Positions 36,561 through 44,692 are shown, counted from the first letter of the stretch. The stretch is DNA of 64,000 nucleotides from an uncultured Sphingobacteriales bacterium (GCA_937871285.1 CALMQS010000039.1:1-64000), one strand, 5' to 3'. The notes: generated by a model from the sequence alone, not told the origin. A program made the numbers and translations.

Positions 36561-37663
36561 TACAGGTAAATCTTTTCACCGCCTTTTCGTAGCGACTCAT
36601 AAATCGCATCAACCACTACCATGTCTTTCAGCCCTTCTTCGCCGGTCATGCCCGGGTCGGGTGTGCCATTGAGTATACAATCGGCCAGCCCGTCCATTTG
36701 TGCTGCCTGGTGGGTGATCAGCGGCTGGTTCATAGGGCCAAGATGTGTTCTGCCCTGGATAGGGCCGTAGCCAAATGCCGGGCTAAGCTCCGCAAAACCC
36801 TTGTCACCAATAAGGTAAACTCTTTCGTAGTTATTAAAATTATAAGTGGTTCCGCAGGAAGCGATAACGCCGCTGGGAAAGCCTAACTGGAAAGTAACGG
36901 TTTCATCTACTTCGGCAAATTTTACCATATCCGTTTTGCTTTCCTGGGCAGTTACCCAAACCGGCTCTTCACCGGTAGCATAACGGGCACCATTAAGCGC
37001 ATATACGCCCACGTCCATCATGGCGCCTCCACCGGCCAGCGCTTTTTTCAACCGCCACTGGGTGGGGTCGCCTATCTTAAATCCCATATAATTATTTACA
37101 TGCATAATATTGCCAAATTCACCGGCTTTACGCATCCTTACCAGCTCACGGGTATGCGGCTCAAAATGCAGGCGGTAGCCCACGTAAAATTTAACGCCTG
37201 CTTTTTTACAGGCGGCAATCATTTCCCTTGCCTGCTGCGCATTATCGGCAACAGGCTTTTCACAAATAACATGCTTACCTGCGGCGGCTACCTGCAGCAC
37301 ATGCTTATGATGCAGGGAATTGGGTGTGGTAACATATACCAGGTCTATCTCAGGGTTATTGGCAATGGTATGAAGCGTATCGTAATTGTATACGTTTTTA
37401 TCCGGTATGCCGTAGTTCGATTTCCAGGTAGCTATTTTAGAAGGTGTTCCCGTAACAATACCCGTAAGTGTTGCCAGCTTGCATTCCTTCATTGCCCTGG
37501 CTACAATACCGGCATATCCCCCCAGGCCCATCAGCGCTACACGGAGCTGCTTAACCGGCTTTCTAAGATCAGGAAAAACAGAAGCGGGGGATGACAACGG
37601 CGTTAATGCTGCTGCACTTAGTCCGATAGATAGCTTTTGCAAAAAATTACGGCGGGATGACAT
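36551..37663 (-). CDS. Tat-exported glucose-fructose oxidoreductase-like protein (Gfo/Idh/MocA)
   Basis: 370 residues. The Tat signal SRRNFLQKLSIGLSAAAL is followed by a Rossmann domain (ALMGLGGYAGIVARAM), the EKP motif in VICEKPVADNA, and a C-terminal domain with VGYRLHFEPH, QWRLKKALAGGGAMMDVG and GEEPVWVTA. This pattern closely follows the periplasmic glucose-fructose oxidoreductase of Zymomonas, which keeps NADP tightly bound and cycles between two sugars. That would let it reduce or oxidise keto sugars in the periplasm without free cofactor. It ends at the edge of a terminator and is probably monocistronic. Confidence 0.9.
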   Translation of the reverse strand: MSSRRNFLQKLSIGLSAAALTPLSSPASVFPDLRKPVKQLRVALMGLGGYAGIVARAMKECKLATLTGIVTGTPSKIATWKSNYGIPDKNVYNYDTLHTIANNPEIDLVYVTTPNSLHHKHVLQVAAAGKHVICEKPVADNAQQAREMIAACKKAGVKFYVGYRLHFEPHTRELVRMRKAGEFGNIMHVNNYMGFKIGDPTQWRLKKALAGGGAMMDVGVYALNGARYATGEEPVWVTAQESKTDMVKFAEVDETVTFQLGFPSGVIASCGTTYNFNNYERVYLIGDKGFAELSPAFGYGPIQGRTHLGPMNQPLITHQAAQMDGLADCILNGTPDPGMTGEEGLKDMVVVDAIYESLRKGGEKIYLYKK

Positions 37664-37974
37664 AATGAATGGTTTAAAGCAATGACGGCTACCCGTGTTT
37701 ATAACACCTGTATACCGGTAAAAGGGATACGCAATAAAGATCGTATATACTTCCGGAAATAAATATACAATTTCCCAAAAATAAATGGCTCGTTAGGGCG
37801 TATTTCAATTTTTCGCTCCAGGTACAACTTTCCGGTCGGTGAGACACCGACCGGTAGCGGGTTCTACAGGTGGGTGTCACCACCCACCTGCGAAAAATGC
37901 GCCCGCTCGTTATTTTATTTCACCGGCAATAAAAAAACCTAATTTGTGCCTTACTATCATTCAACAAAAGAAAT
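37664..37974. other. 311-bp divergent intergenic region
   Basis: This region separates the GFOR-like gene (minus) from the DUF6526 gene (plus). Its middle is filled by the compound palindrome at 37808-37898. The flanks are AT-rich and must carry both promoters, but no clear -33/-7 pair was found. No additional coding sequence is supported. Confidence 0.55.
37808..37898. repeat. Compound palindrome: two perfect hairpins inside an outer stem
   Basis: An outer 9-bp stem, ATTTTTCGC/GCGAAAAAT (37808-37816 and 37890-37898), encloses two perfect hairpins. One is CCGGTCGGTG-AGA-CACCGACCGG (37832-37854), and the other is CAGGTGGGTG-TCAC-CACCCACCTG (37867-37890). It forms a three-way-junction or clover shape on either strand. 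It may be a REP-type element mobilised by a RAYT transposase, or a structured RNA. No other copy is in the window. Confidence 0.7.
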
Positions 37975-38412
37975 ATGAAAACGCAGCAGTACTCCAATCA
38001 TGTGCGCTATTACCCGCCGCATCATTTTGTTTTTTACCCGGTTATTATGCTATTACTTTTTATCAGCATCCGTGGAATATGGCTCAACGCTGCCAATACA
38101 TGGCTGTGGATAATGGTTGCTTTGTTAACCCTGATCACCGGCTGGCTGAGCTTTATGATGAGGCAGCATTATGCGCTAACCACCCAGAACCGTATAGTGC
38201 GGCTGGAGCTTCGTTTACGTTACTACCAGCTTACACAACAACGCTTGGAAAGTATTGAAGACCAACTAAGCATTAAGCAACTGGCTGCACTACGGTTTGC
38301 TTCAGATGAAGAGTTTGTTTCACTTATACAACGAACCTTAAGCGAAGGACTATCTCCCGATGCTATTAAACAGGCGGTTAAACACTGGCTGCCCGATACC
38401 ATGCGGGTATAA
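37975..38412 (+). CDS. DUF6526 family membrane protein
   Basis: A 145-residue protein. The N-terminal HVRYYPPHHFVFYPV is a distinctive family signature, followed by two transmembrane helices (VIMLLLFISIRGIWL, WLWIMVALLTLITGWLSF). A cytoplasmic helical tail (ELRLRYYQLTQQRLESIEDQ) comes after. The family is restricted to Bacteroidota and has no known function. It ends 2 bases from the convergent acidic-protein gene. Confidence 0.85.
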   Translation: MKTQQYSNHVRYYPPHHFVFYPVIMLLLFISIRGIWLNAANTWLWIMVALLTLITGWLSFMMRQHYALTTQNRIVRLELRLRYYQLTQQRLESIEDQLSIKQLAALRFASDEEFVSLIQRTLSEGLSPDAIKQAVKHWLPDTMRV

Positions 38413-38414
38413 AA

Positions 38415-38897
38415 CTACTCCATATCTTTATTCCGGTCTTCTGTTTCATTGTCTGTACTGAAGGAGTTATTTTCTTCATCTTCTTCGCCTATTGCTTCAT
38501 CTTCATCATCTGCTTCACTTCCCGGAACATCCAGGTCGCCACCGCTGAATCCGCTGCCTTCATTCAGCAATTCTCCGTCGGCATCTGTGCTATCAAATTT
38601 TGAATGCTGCAAAGCATTTTCATCATCTGTCAGCATTTTTTCGGCCGCATCTGCAAGATTTTTTCTTTCACCCGCGGTTACATCTGCATCCGGGTCTGTA
38701 TCTGTATCCGGATCGCCCGGATTTTTATCTGTTTCACCGGGCGTAATATCCGGTACTTCTTCCGGCGGTTTTTTATATGGAATATCGTCTGGCGGTTCGG
38801 GAACTTCTGTTATTTTTTTACTGCCGGACTGAATATTTTTTTCAATATCCGGAAATTCAGGTTTCCCTTTTTTATCAGGCTTTTTATTTTCCATCAT
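38415..38897 (-). CDS. Acidic, probably disordered small protein
   Basis: 160 residues with no signal peptide or membrane segment and very high Asp/Glu/Pro content (for example DDIPYKKPPEEVPDI and EADDEDEAIGEEDEENN). A single amphipathic segment near residues 78-98 (ERKNLADAAEKMLTDDENAL) is the only likely ordered part. I do not recognise a family. Such proteins are frequent near stress genes in Chitinophagaceae. The opposite strand also stays open because of the biased codons, but it encodes only Ser/Phe-rich low-complexity sequence and is rejected. Confidence 0.65.
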   Translation of the reverse strand: MMENKKPDKKGKPEFPDIEKNIQSGSKKITEVPEPPDDIPYKKPPEEVPDITPGETDKNPGDPDTDTDPDADVTAGERKNLADAAEKMLTDDENALQHSKFDSTDADGELLNEGSGFSGGDLDVPGSEADDEDEAIGEEDEENNSFSTDNETEDRNKDME

Positions 38898-38967
38898 AAA
38901 TATATTTAAGCGTTTCGTGTTTTGAAAATCCTCTTTTGGGAAATCTTCTCCCCTGCATAATCCTTTT

Positions 38968-39474
38968 TTACTGATTATACTTTACGCTGCCATGAACTCC
39001 TGCATCCGGTTGCTTTCCCGTAAGGGCCGCCGCTGCAATTTTTATCATGGAAATAAGCTTCCCATTTTTTGTATCCCAATAATGTCCTTCGGTGGGCTGT
39101 ACTTTTATAAGTGTAATATCAGGGTCATCTTTACCCTGTTCAAACCATGCTTTAGCAAGTGGCGTCCATAACGATTCAATTTTCTTCCGGTCATCTACAA
39201 TTTGAGCATGCCCTGTAAGCGACAGGTAATGCTGTGCGCCTGTATCTGCGTACATCAGGTAAACTTTATTATCCGTTGCTATTTGGATGTTTTTGATACT
39301 GTTTCTGTTGCTAAAAAACCAAATGGTTCCATTATCATCAATACCCTGTGTACCCATTGGCCTCGAAACAATTTCATTTTCTTCGAACGTGCAAAAAAGG
39401 CATATTTTATTTTCAGCAAGTGCTTTGAGTTTATCAATAGCCACATCACCGGATAAGTTTTTTATATCTTCCAT
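38968..39474 (-). CDS. Pyridoxamine 5'-phosphate oxidase-like general stress protein
   Basis: A 168-residue split-barrel flavin-binding protein of the general stress protein 26 / PNPOx-like family. Typical segments are ICLFCTFEENEIVSRPMG, GTIWFFSNRNSIKNIQI, VYLMYADTGAQHYLSLTGHA and the C-terminal EGHYWDTKNGKLISMIKI. It probably binds FMN or F420-like cofactors in the cytoplasm. The physiological substrate is unknown. It is divergent from the small basic gene at 39649. Confidence 0.88.
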   Translation of the reverse strand: MEDIKNLSGDVAIDKLKALAENKICLFCTFEENEIVSRPMGTQGIDDNGTIWFFSNRNSIKNIQIATDNKVYLMYADTGAQHYLSLTGHAQIVDDRKKIESLWTPLAKAWFEQGKDDPDITLIKVQPTEGHYWDTKNGKLISMIKIAAAALTGKQPDAGVHGSVKYNQ

Positions 39475-39648
39475 AAGTTTTTTTCTTTATTAAATCCACA
39501 AATCATACCATAGCTATTACCTCACACCTGTGCTGAAATATTGGTAATCCTGTAGAATAAATTACCCGTATCGTCATCCCATCGCATTTTAGCTTTTATG
39601 AAAGCTCAGAATGCGGTATAAGACGTATCTTTATAAAAAATATAAACT

Positions 39649-39804
39649 ATGTCATTGCTGAATCAACAAAACAACAAGGGCAAGAAAAAAGGAAATAAAA
39701 AAGCCAACCTGGCCAATAACCAGGGGTCCAAATTCATACAAAAACCTAAAGCCGCAGGTTTTGTAAGTAAACAAACCAATACCGGTTCACAAAGAGGAAG
39801 CTAA
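39649..39804 (+). CDS. Small basic protein, 51 residues
   Basis: A short frame from ATG 39649 to TAA 39804, starting MSLLNQQNNKGKKKGNKK and ending TNTGSQRGS. It is highly Lys/Asn/Gln/Gly-rich with no hydrophobic core, so disordered and nucleic-acid-binding-like. TATCTTTA (39626-39633) is a 7 of 8 match to the -7 box, 15 bases before the ATG. It ends 16 bases before the VOC gene on the same strand. I recall similar small basic proteins in related genomes, but no function is known. Confidence 0.6.
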   Translation: MSLLNQQNNKGKKKGNKKANLANNQGSKFIQKPKAAGFVSKQTNTGSQRGS

Positions 39805-39820
39805 GCCATATACTTAATAA

Positions 39821-40243
39821 ATGGAAGACCCCGTTCGGCTTGCTATACGCTCCATACAACATATTGGAATTCCGGTTACAAATATTATTGCATCGGAAGC
39901 ATTCTATAAGCGGTTGGGCTTTACCAATGTAATGCAGTCAGCATTTATGCATAATGATGAAAGCGGTACCTGTATTATGATGAAGCGGGAAGAGATGATC
40001 ATAGAATTATACCAGTTGCCCGGCAGTGAACTTGAAAACATCCGCAACCGTAAAGACGGGCATATAGATCATGTTGCTTTTGATGTGCCCGATATTGATG
40101 AGGCTTTTACGATGCTGAAGGCTGGCGGGTTTACGATCATGGAAGCGGCGCCTGTATTTTTAAACTTCTGGCAAAATGGATGTAAGTACTTCAATATAGC
40201 GGGCCCCGATGGGGAAAGGCTAGAGTTTAACCAGGTGCTTTGA
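39821..40243 (+). CDS. VOC family (glyoxalase/bleomycin resistance-like) protein
   Basis: A 140-residue vicinal-oxygen-chelate protein with two beta-alpha-beta-beta-beta repeats. Metal-ligand candidates are the His of IQHIGIPVTN, the Glu of EMIIELYQLPGSE, the His of GHIDHVAFDVPD and the Glu of GERLEFNQVL, the glyoxalase-like H/E/H/E order. The substrate cannot be deduced. It is probably co-transcribed with the small basic gene 16 bases upstream and is convergent with the DUF1543 gene. Confidence 0.88.
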   Translation: MEDPVRLAIRSIQHIGIPVTNIIASEAFYKRLGFTNVMQSAFMHNDESGTCIMMKREEMIIELYQLPGSELENIRNRKDGHIDHVAFDVPDIDEAFTMLKAGGFTIMEAAPVFLNFWQNGCKYFNIAGPDGERLEFNQVL

Positions 40244-40255
40244 TGCTGATGGCTT

Positions 40256-40831
40256 TCAGACCCCGGACAATTTTTCCACTTTAAGATATCCAACATGTAT
40301 CCCGTCTTCTGCATTTTGTGTGGCAGGAGATAGTTGAATGGCATATTTTTCTTTAAAGGTATCGGGCAGAATGTCGCCGATCTCGTATATATCATCCACA
40401 TCCACACCATATTTATCATCAATATGTGAAACAGCACCGGCAAAGCCGGTATGGCGGTAAAACGCGGTTTGTTTTGCCTGCTGCACCGCAATGCCTTTGT
40501 TTGGGCAGGCTATCAGCATTTTATAATGGTATTCTTCGGGGTCATTTTCCTTGTATCCTCCGAGATTTATGAAAAATAATTTTGCCATCCCCTGCATATC
40601 CGCAGAAAGTTCAGTACGGGGTATAACTTTTACCGTATAGCCGGCTACCTGCGTTACTTCCCGCCAGGAGTCAATATGTATTTTGCCGTTAGCTTCCGGC
40701 CAAAAAGCAAACATGTCCGGCAAAAGATCACGGAGGGTAGATCCTATTCCAAAAAATATGTCATGCTGCTCCGTATACCGGCCCGGAGGTTTGCAACCTA
40801 AGAGCAGCATAAAAAGTTTGGGTGATGTCAT
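40256..40831 (-). CDS. DUF1543 domain-containing protein
   Basis: A 191-residue cytoplasmic protein. KLFMLLLGCKPPGRYTEQHDIFFGI at the N-terminus (residues 5-29) is the hallmark of DUF1543, and a second segment, LFFINLGGYKEND, repeats the same pattern around residue 85, suggesting an internal duplication. The biochemical function is unknown. It lies 20 bases downstream of the 70-residue gene on the same strand. Confidence 0.85.
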   Translation of the reverse strand: MTSPKLFMLLLGCKPPGRYTEQHDIFFGIGSTLRDLLPDMFAFWPEANGKIHIDSWREVTQVAGYTVKVIPRTELSADMQGMAKLFFINLGGYKENDPEEYHYKMLIACPNKGIAVQQAKQTAFYRHTGFAGAVSHIDDKYGVDVDDIYEIGDILPDTFKEKYAIQLSPATQNAEDGIHVGYLKVEKLSGV

Positions 40832-40851
40832 AGGTTAAAATTAAAGCATAA

Positions 40852-41064
40852 TCATTTCTCTCCGTCTTTCTGCTGCAGGGCGGCTGTCTTTTTTTGTGTG
40901 CCGGTTTTTGGATGAATGACCTCCTCTTTAGCCGGGGCATACGGAAATCCCGGGAAATCCTGGTCAATACGACTATCAGGATTGGACTGAATGTCTTCTT
41001 TCTTTAATGGATTTGTTTTTTCGTGCTTTTGCTGCAGGTATTGCTGCGATCTTTTCTTTTTCAT
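40852..41064 (-). CDS. Small conserved-type hydrophilic protein, 70 residues
   Basis: 70 residues, Lys/Gln/Pro-rich, beginning MKKKRSQQYLQQKHEKTNP and containing SRIDQDFPGFPYAPAKEEVI and a final KKTAALQQKDGEK. No signal or membrane segment is seen. I recall similar proteins in Chitinophagaceae near stress genes but know of no function. It is likely co-transcribed with the DUF1543 gene and is divergent from the MBL-fold gene. Confidence 0.6.
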   Translation of the reverse strand: MKKKRSQQYLQQKHEKTNPLKKEDIQSNPDSRIDQDFPGFPYAPAKEEVIHPKTGTQKKTAALQQKDGEK

Positions 41065-41158
41065 GGCTTCTTTTTCTATACTATCTTACAACGGCGTGCC
41101 AAACTTTTCGTTTATGCAGTATTTAGCCACATTATTCTTCTCATTGTAAATAAAAGCT

Positions 41159-41872
41159 ATGCAGGTTTTAAAAAATCTTTTCCAGGTAGGTGGCGATATT
41201 AACGGGATCACCTTTGATCTTCAGGATGCGTTGTGGAATGATGGTAATTCTTATATTTTAAAAACAGCAGAAGGGCTGATCATGTTTGATTGCGGTTGTG
41301 GTGATACGATGGAGCAGATATTTGAGAATATGCGGTACTGGGATTTGTCGCCCGGCGATATCCGTTATTGTGTGCTCACCCACCCGCATTATGATCATGC
41401 CGGCGGAGCGCATATACTTAAAAAAAGGGGCGTAAAATTGGTAGCTATCGGAGAAACCGCCGATGCCGTGGCTTCGGGCGATGAGCGTTGCTGCGGTTAT
41501 TTGTATCATAAAATTTTTACGCCTGCAACGGTTGACCAGTTAGTGAAAGACGGAGAGAAGCTCAGCCTGCTGGGTGTGGAAATAGAAGTAATGCATTTGC
41601 CCGGACACAGTATGGGTTGTACCGCGTTTTTATTTGAATGGACCGGTAAAAAGCTTGTGATCAGCGGAGACGTGATCGGTACGCTGCTGGTGGGTGATTT
41701 TGGCTGGGATGGTTCCATTGATTTCGATAAAAAAATATATACGGAATCACTGCGGCGTTTTGCCAAGGTAGATTCAGATATTATGCTGCCCGGCCATGGC
41801 ATGATATACTTTCATAAGCCCAGGTGGCGGGTGGAGCAGGCGCTGAACTCAGCGTTGATGCAATGGCGTTAG
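41159..41872 (+). CDS. MBL-fold metallo-hydrolase
   Basis: A 237-residue metallo-beta-lactamase-fold hydrolase. The zinc site is visible as HPHYDHAGGAH (HxHxDH variant), His in LPGHSMGCTAF, Asp in ISGDVIGT and His in LPGHGMIYF. There is no signal peptide, so it is cytoplasmic. It is closest in style to glyoxalase-II-like and lactonase-like members. The substrate is unknown. It is convergent with the pirin gene. Confidence 0.9.
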   Translation: MQVLKNLFQVGGDINGITFDLQDALWNDGNSYILKTAEGLIMFDCGCGDTMEQIFENMRYWDLSPGDIRYCVLTHPHYDHAGGAHILKKRGVKLVAIGETADAVASGDERCCGYLYHKIFTPATVDQLVKDGEKLSLLGVEIEVMHLPGHSMGCTAFLFEWTGKKLVISGDVIGTLLVGDFGWDGSIDFDKKIYTESLRRFAKVDSDIMLPGHGMIYFHKPRWRVEQALNSALMQWR

Positions 41873-41892
41873 TTTATTAAAACTTCAGGGGG

Positions 41893-42762
41893 TTAATGTA
41901 ACGTACCATATTTACCGGATTGAAACTCCTCAAGCGCTTCATGTATTTCTTCCTGGGTATTCATTACAAATGGCCCGTAGCTGGCAATAGGCTCATTAAT
42001 GGGCTCGCCACTTAACAATAGCACTACTGCGTTTTCAGTGGCATTAATCGTAATTTCTTCACCATCATTATTAAACAGAACAAAGCTGTGCTCCGGCGCT
42101 TTTTCACCATTTACCACTATACTTCCATTAATGACCAGCAGGGCCGTATTGTGCGTTGCCGGTATACCGGTGGTTAATTCGCCATCCCTGTTCAGCTTTA
42201 TATCAAACATATTCACCGGCGAATAGGTAGCAGCAGCACCGGCTACCCCCTTAACGCTGCCTGCAATTACATTTACCAATCCGCCGTTGTTGGGCAATTG
42301 TACTTTACCCATTTGCGCGGCAGTAATAGCCTGGTAATGCGGCGTGGTTGATTTATCTTTTTTTGGCAGGTTAACCCAAAGCTGTACCATTTCAAACGCA
42401 CCGCCTTTTTTAGAAAATTCTTCTTCGTGATATTCCTTATGCAAAATACCTGCTCCCGCCGTCATCCATTGCACATCTCCCGGGCGAATAACGCCACTGT
42501 TGCCCGTACTGTCGTGATGCGCAATACTGCCCTTATACGCAATGGTTACGGTTTCAAAGCCCTTATGCGGATGTACACCCACACCCTTTACGGTTTCTGA
42601 TGGTCCAAAATCGTATTCGGCATTAAAATCGAGCACCAGGAAAGGGCTGATCCTGCGTTGCGTAACATGCGTGCCGGGAATATAATGATACACCCTGAAT
42701 CCGTCACCAACCATTCCCGGCGCAGGAGGCCGTTGTATAATTTTTTCAATTGTTTTTTTCAT
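41893..42762 (-). CDS. Pirin family bicupin protein
   Basis: A 289-residue pirin. The N-terminal cupin carries the metal site as HPHKGFETVTIAYKG, HHDSTGN and MTAGAGILHKEYHEE. The C-terminal cupin includes SYGPFVMNTQEEIHEALEEF. Family members act as quercetinase-like dioxygenases or redox-linked regulators. It is last in a minus-strand set with a pseudo-receiver and a second pirin. Confidence 0.9.
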   Translation of the reverse strand: MKKTIEKIIQRPPAPGMVGDGFRVYHYIPGTHVTQRRISPFLVLDFNAEYDFGPSETVKGVGVHPHKGFETVTIAYKGSIAHHDSTGNSGVIRPGDVQWMTAGAGILHKEYHEEEFSKKGGAFEMVQLWVNLPKKDKSTTPHYQAITAAQMGKVQLPNNGGLVNVIAGSVKGVAGAAATYSPVNMFDIKLNRDGELTTGIPATHNTALLVINGSIVVNGEKAPEHSFVLFNNDGEEITINATENAVVLLLSGEPINEPIASYGPFVMNTQEEIHEALEEFQSGKYGTLH

Positions 42763-42816
42763 ACTGTTATTCTTTTATTTTGATTGCAATAGTTTAGCGC
42801 TTTTTGTAACCGCTGT

Positions 42817-43200
42817 TTATTCAATATGAATATGCAGGCCTGCATTCTTTAACGCATCATCCGTAAAGCTTACCGTTGGCTTATTAGCGGCTTTCTGTTT
42901 ATCCAGCGCTTCCCTGATCTCTGTTTGCAACAATCCGCTGCCACCACCATAGTGCTGAATAATAATGATATCAGGGTTTTGATGGGTGAAGATCGCGCGG
43001 AGCTTTTTGTCTTCTTCATCACTAATGCCATTGGTAAGCAATACCACATCAAAAGGATGATGATGAAATTTTTCAATAGCATCTTCATCTGTAGCCGCAC
43101 CTGTTCCAGCCCATAAAGGATCATTGTTTACTAATCTTACTACTGTTTGCAGAATGGATTCATCTCTGCCAATTATTAAAATTTCTGTTCTTGTGCTCAT
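42817..43200 (-). CDS. Degenerate response-regulator receiver-like protein
   Basis: 127 residues with the alternating beta/alpha pattern of a CheY-like fold (EILIIGRDESILQTVV, HPFDVVLLTNGIS, NPDIIIIQHYGGGSG). The phosphoacceptor position that is Asp in receivers is Thr56 in VVLLTNG, and only D13 remains of the acidic pocket. The conserved Thr/Ser strand reads IIIIQHYGG. There is no output domain. It lies between two pirin genes, so it may be a phosphorylation-independent partner of them. The receiver assignment is inferred from pattern, not certain. Confidence 0.6.
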   Translation of the reverse strand: MSTRTEILIIGRDESILQTVVRLVNNDPLWAGTGAATDEDAIEKFHHHPFDVVLLTNGISDEEDKKLRAIFTHQNPDIIIIQHYGGGSGLLQTEIREALDKQKAANKPTVSFTDDALKNAGLHIHIE

Positions 43201-43242
43201 ACTATTATTTTAACGTGAGTTTTGAGTGGTGTTTAAGCTCAA

Positions 43243-43962
43243 TTAAATATCCATAGGAACATCCATCAGCAATATTTCCGCGTTGGTACCGGCTGTAATA
43301 GCAATAGTATCTGTTTGCCATATCCCCAACCCATCGCGGGTGTTCAGCTTTAGATCCCCGATGGTTACGTCTCCCTTCAACACGAACAGATATACACCAT
43401 TTTCTTTTCTTTTGATATCGTAACTCAACTGTTTCCCCTGTTCAAGATCGCCGAGGCTGAACCATGCGTTCTGCTGAATGGTAACGCCATCGCTGCCGTT
43501 GGAACGGGGAGATACGATTTGCTGCAACTTGTTTTTCCTGTCTGCAGGCTCCAGGGTTACCTGGCTGTATTGCGGCTGAATATTTTTTTGGTCGGGGTAA
43601 ACCCATATTTGTAAAAATTTTACGGGTTTGTCTGTATTGGCGTTGTACTCACTATGCGCAACGCCCGTGCCCGCGCTCATGGCCTGGATATCGCCGTTAC
43701 GGATGGTAGTTTTATTTCCCATACTGTCTGTATGTTCCAGGTCGCCTTCTAACGGAATGGAAATGATCTCCATATTGTCATGCGGATGCTTGCCAAAGCC
43801 TTTACCTGCGGCTACCGTATCATCATTGAGCACTCTTAGCGCGCCAAAATGAATGCGTTCAGGATTATAATAATTGGCGAAACTAAAACTGTGATAACTG
43901 TTGAGCCAGCCATGATCGGCATGCCCCCTTGTATTTGCTTTGTGTAGTATTGTTTTTGCCAT
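43243..43962 (-). CDS. Pirin family protein (YhhW-like bicupin)
   Basis: 239 residues from the ATG at 43962 (MAKTILHKANTRGHADHGW), which matches the usual pirin start better than the ATG at 43983. The metal site is HPHDNMEIISIPLEG, LEHTDSMGN and SAGTGVAHSEYN. E. coli YhhW, of this subgroup, has quercetinase activity. It sits between the Crp/Fnr gene and the pseudo-receiver gene on the same strand. Confidence 0.9.
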   Translation of the reverse strand: MAKTILHKANTRGHADHGWLNSYHSFSFANYYNPERIHFGALRVLNDDTVAAGKGFGKHPHDNMEIISIPLEGDLEHTDSMGNKTTIRNGDIQAMSAGTGVAHSEYNANTDKPVKFLQIWVYPDQKNIQPQYSQVTLEPADRKNKLQQIVSPRSNGSDGVTIQQNAWFSLGDLEQGKQLSYDIKRKENGVYLFVLKGDVTIGDLKLNTRDGLGIWQTDTIAITAGTNAEILLMDVPMDI

Positions 43963-44054
43963 ATTACTGTTTTTATACGGCAAAGCTACTGCAGATACCG
44001 TAGCGGGGAAATAATGCAGGTTAAGCGAAAAACTTAATCTACGTTAAGCATAGC

Positions 44055-44639
44055 TTATCTTTCCGAGGCAGACCGGTTCAGCATTTTACTTAAAAATTCA
44101 GGTGTAACACCTATATATGCCGCTACCTGTTTTTGTGGAAGGCACTGTATCAGTGAAGGATAGAGCCGGCAAAAATTTTCATAGCGTTCTTTTGCAGACA
44201 GGCTCAGGTTGCCGATCAGGCGGTGCTGGTAAGCAGCCAGGGCGTTTTCGGCCAATATGCGAAAAAAGCGCTCAAACTTTGGAATGGTAGTATATATTTT
44301 TTCGAGATCTGTTTTAAGAAGAAGGATGATCCCGGAATCGTCAACCGCATCAATATATAATATTCCGGGCTCCTGCGCTATAATACTCCGCATATCGCCG
44401 ATCCACCAGCCGGGCGGAGCAAACTGCAGGATATGCTCAAACCCGTTTCTGTCAACAGAATAGCTTCGCAAACAACCCTCAACAACAAAGGCCTGGAATT
44501 TATTTACATCACCTTCCTGGTACAGGAACTGCTTTTTTTTGATTTTCCTGTATTGTAAAAAAGAAATGAAGTAAGCCTCTTCCTCATGAGAGAGGCTGAT
44601 ATGCGTAGCAATATTTTTAAGTAATAGTGCAGTATTCAT
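44055..44639 (-). CDS. Crp/Fnr family transcriptional regulator
   Basis: A 194-residue regulator. The N-terminal cyclic-nucleotide-binding-like beta-roll (FLYQEGDVNKFQAFVVEGCL, HILQFAPPGWWIGDM) is followed by a long dimerisation helix and a C-terminal HTH (LPQKQVAAYIGVTPEFLSKML). No Fe-S cysteines of the FNR type are seen. It lies 92 bases upstream of the first pirin gene on the same strand, so it probably controls the pirin set. The effector is unknown. Confidence 0.88.
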   Translation of the reverse strand: MNTALLLKNIATHISLSHEEEAYFISFLQYRKIKKKQFLYQEGDVNKFQAFVVEGCLRSYSVDRNGFEHILQFAPPGWWIGDMRSIIAQEPGILYIDAVDDSGIILLLKTDLEKIYTTIPKFERFFRILAENALAAYQHRLIGNLSLSAKERYENFCRLYPSLIQCLPQKQVAAYIGVTPEFLSKMLNRSASER

Positions 44640-44692
44640 TTTATAAAACTAACGGGTTTTATTTCATATCTGTTGTACGCATAAAGTAGCCG

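Noticed and set aside
36350..36592. 80-codon plus-strand frame between pseudogene and GFOR-like gene
   Set aside because: It reads through a clear terminator and into the GFOR-like gene, and the encoded peptide shows no family features or signal. It could still be an RNA transcript, which is reported separately.
38449..38832. 127-codon plus-strand frame opposite the acidic protein gene
   Set aside because: It is a mirror of biased Asp/Glu codons giving Ser/Phe-rich low-complexity sequence. The minus-strand frame has the better composition and a normal start.
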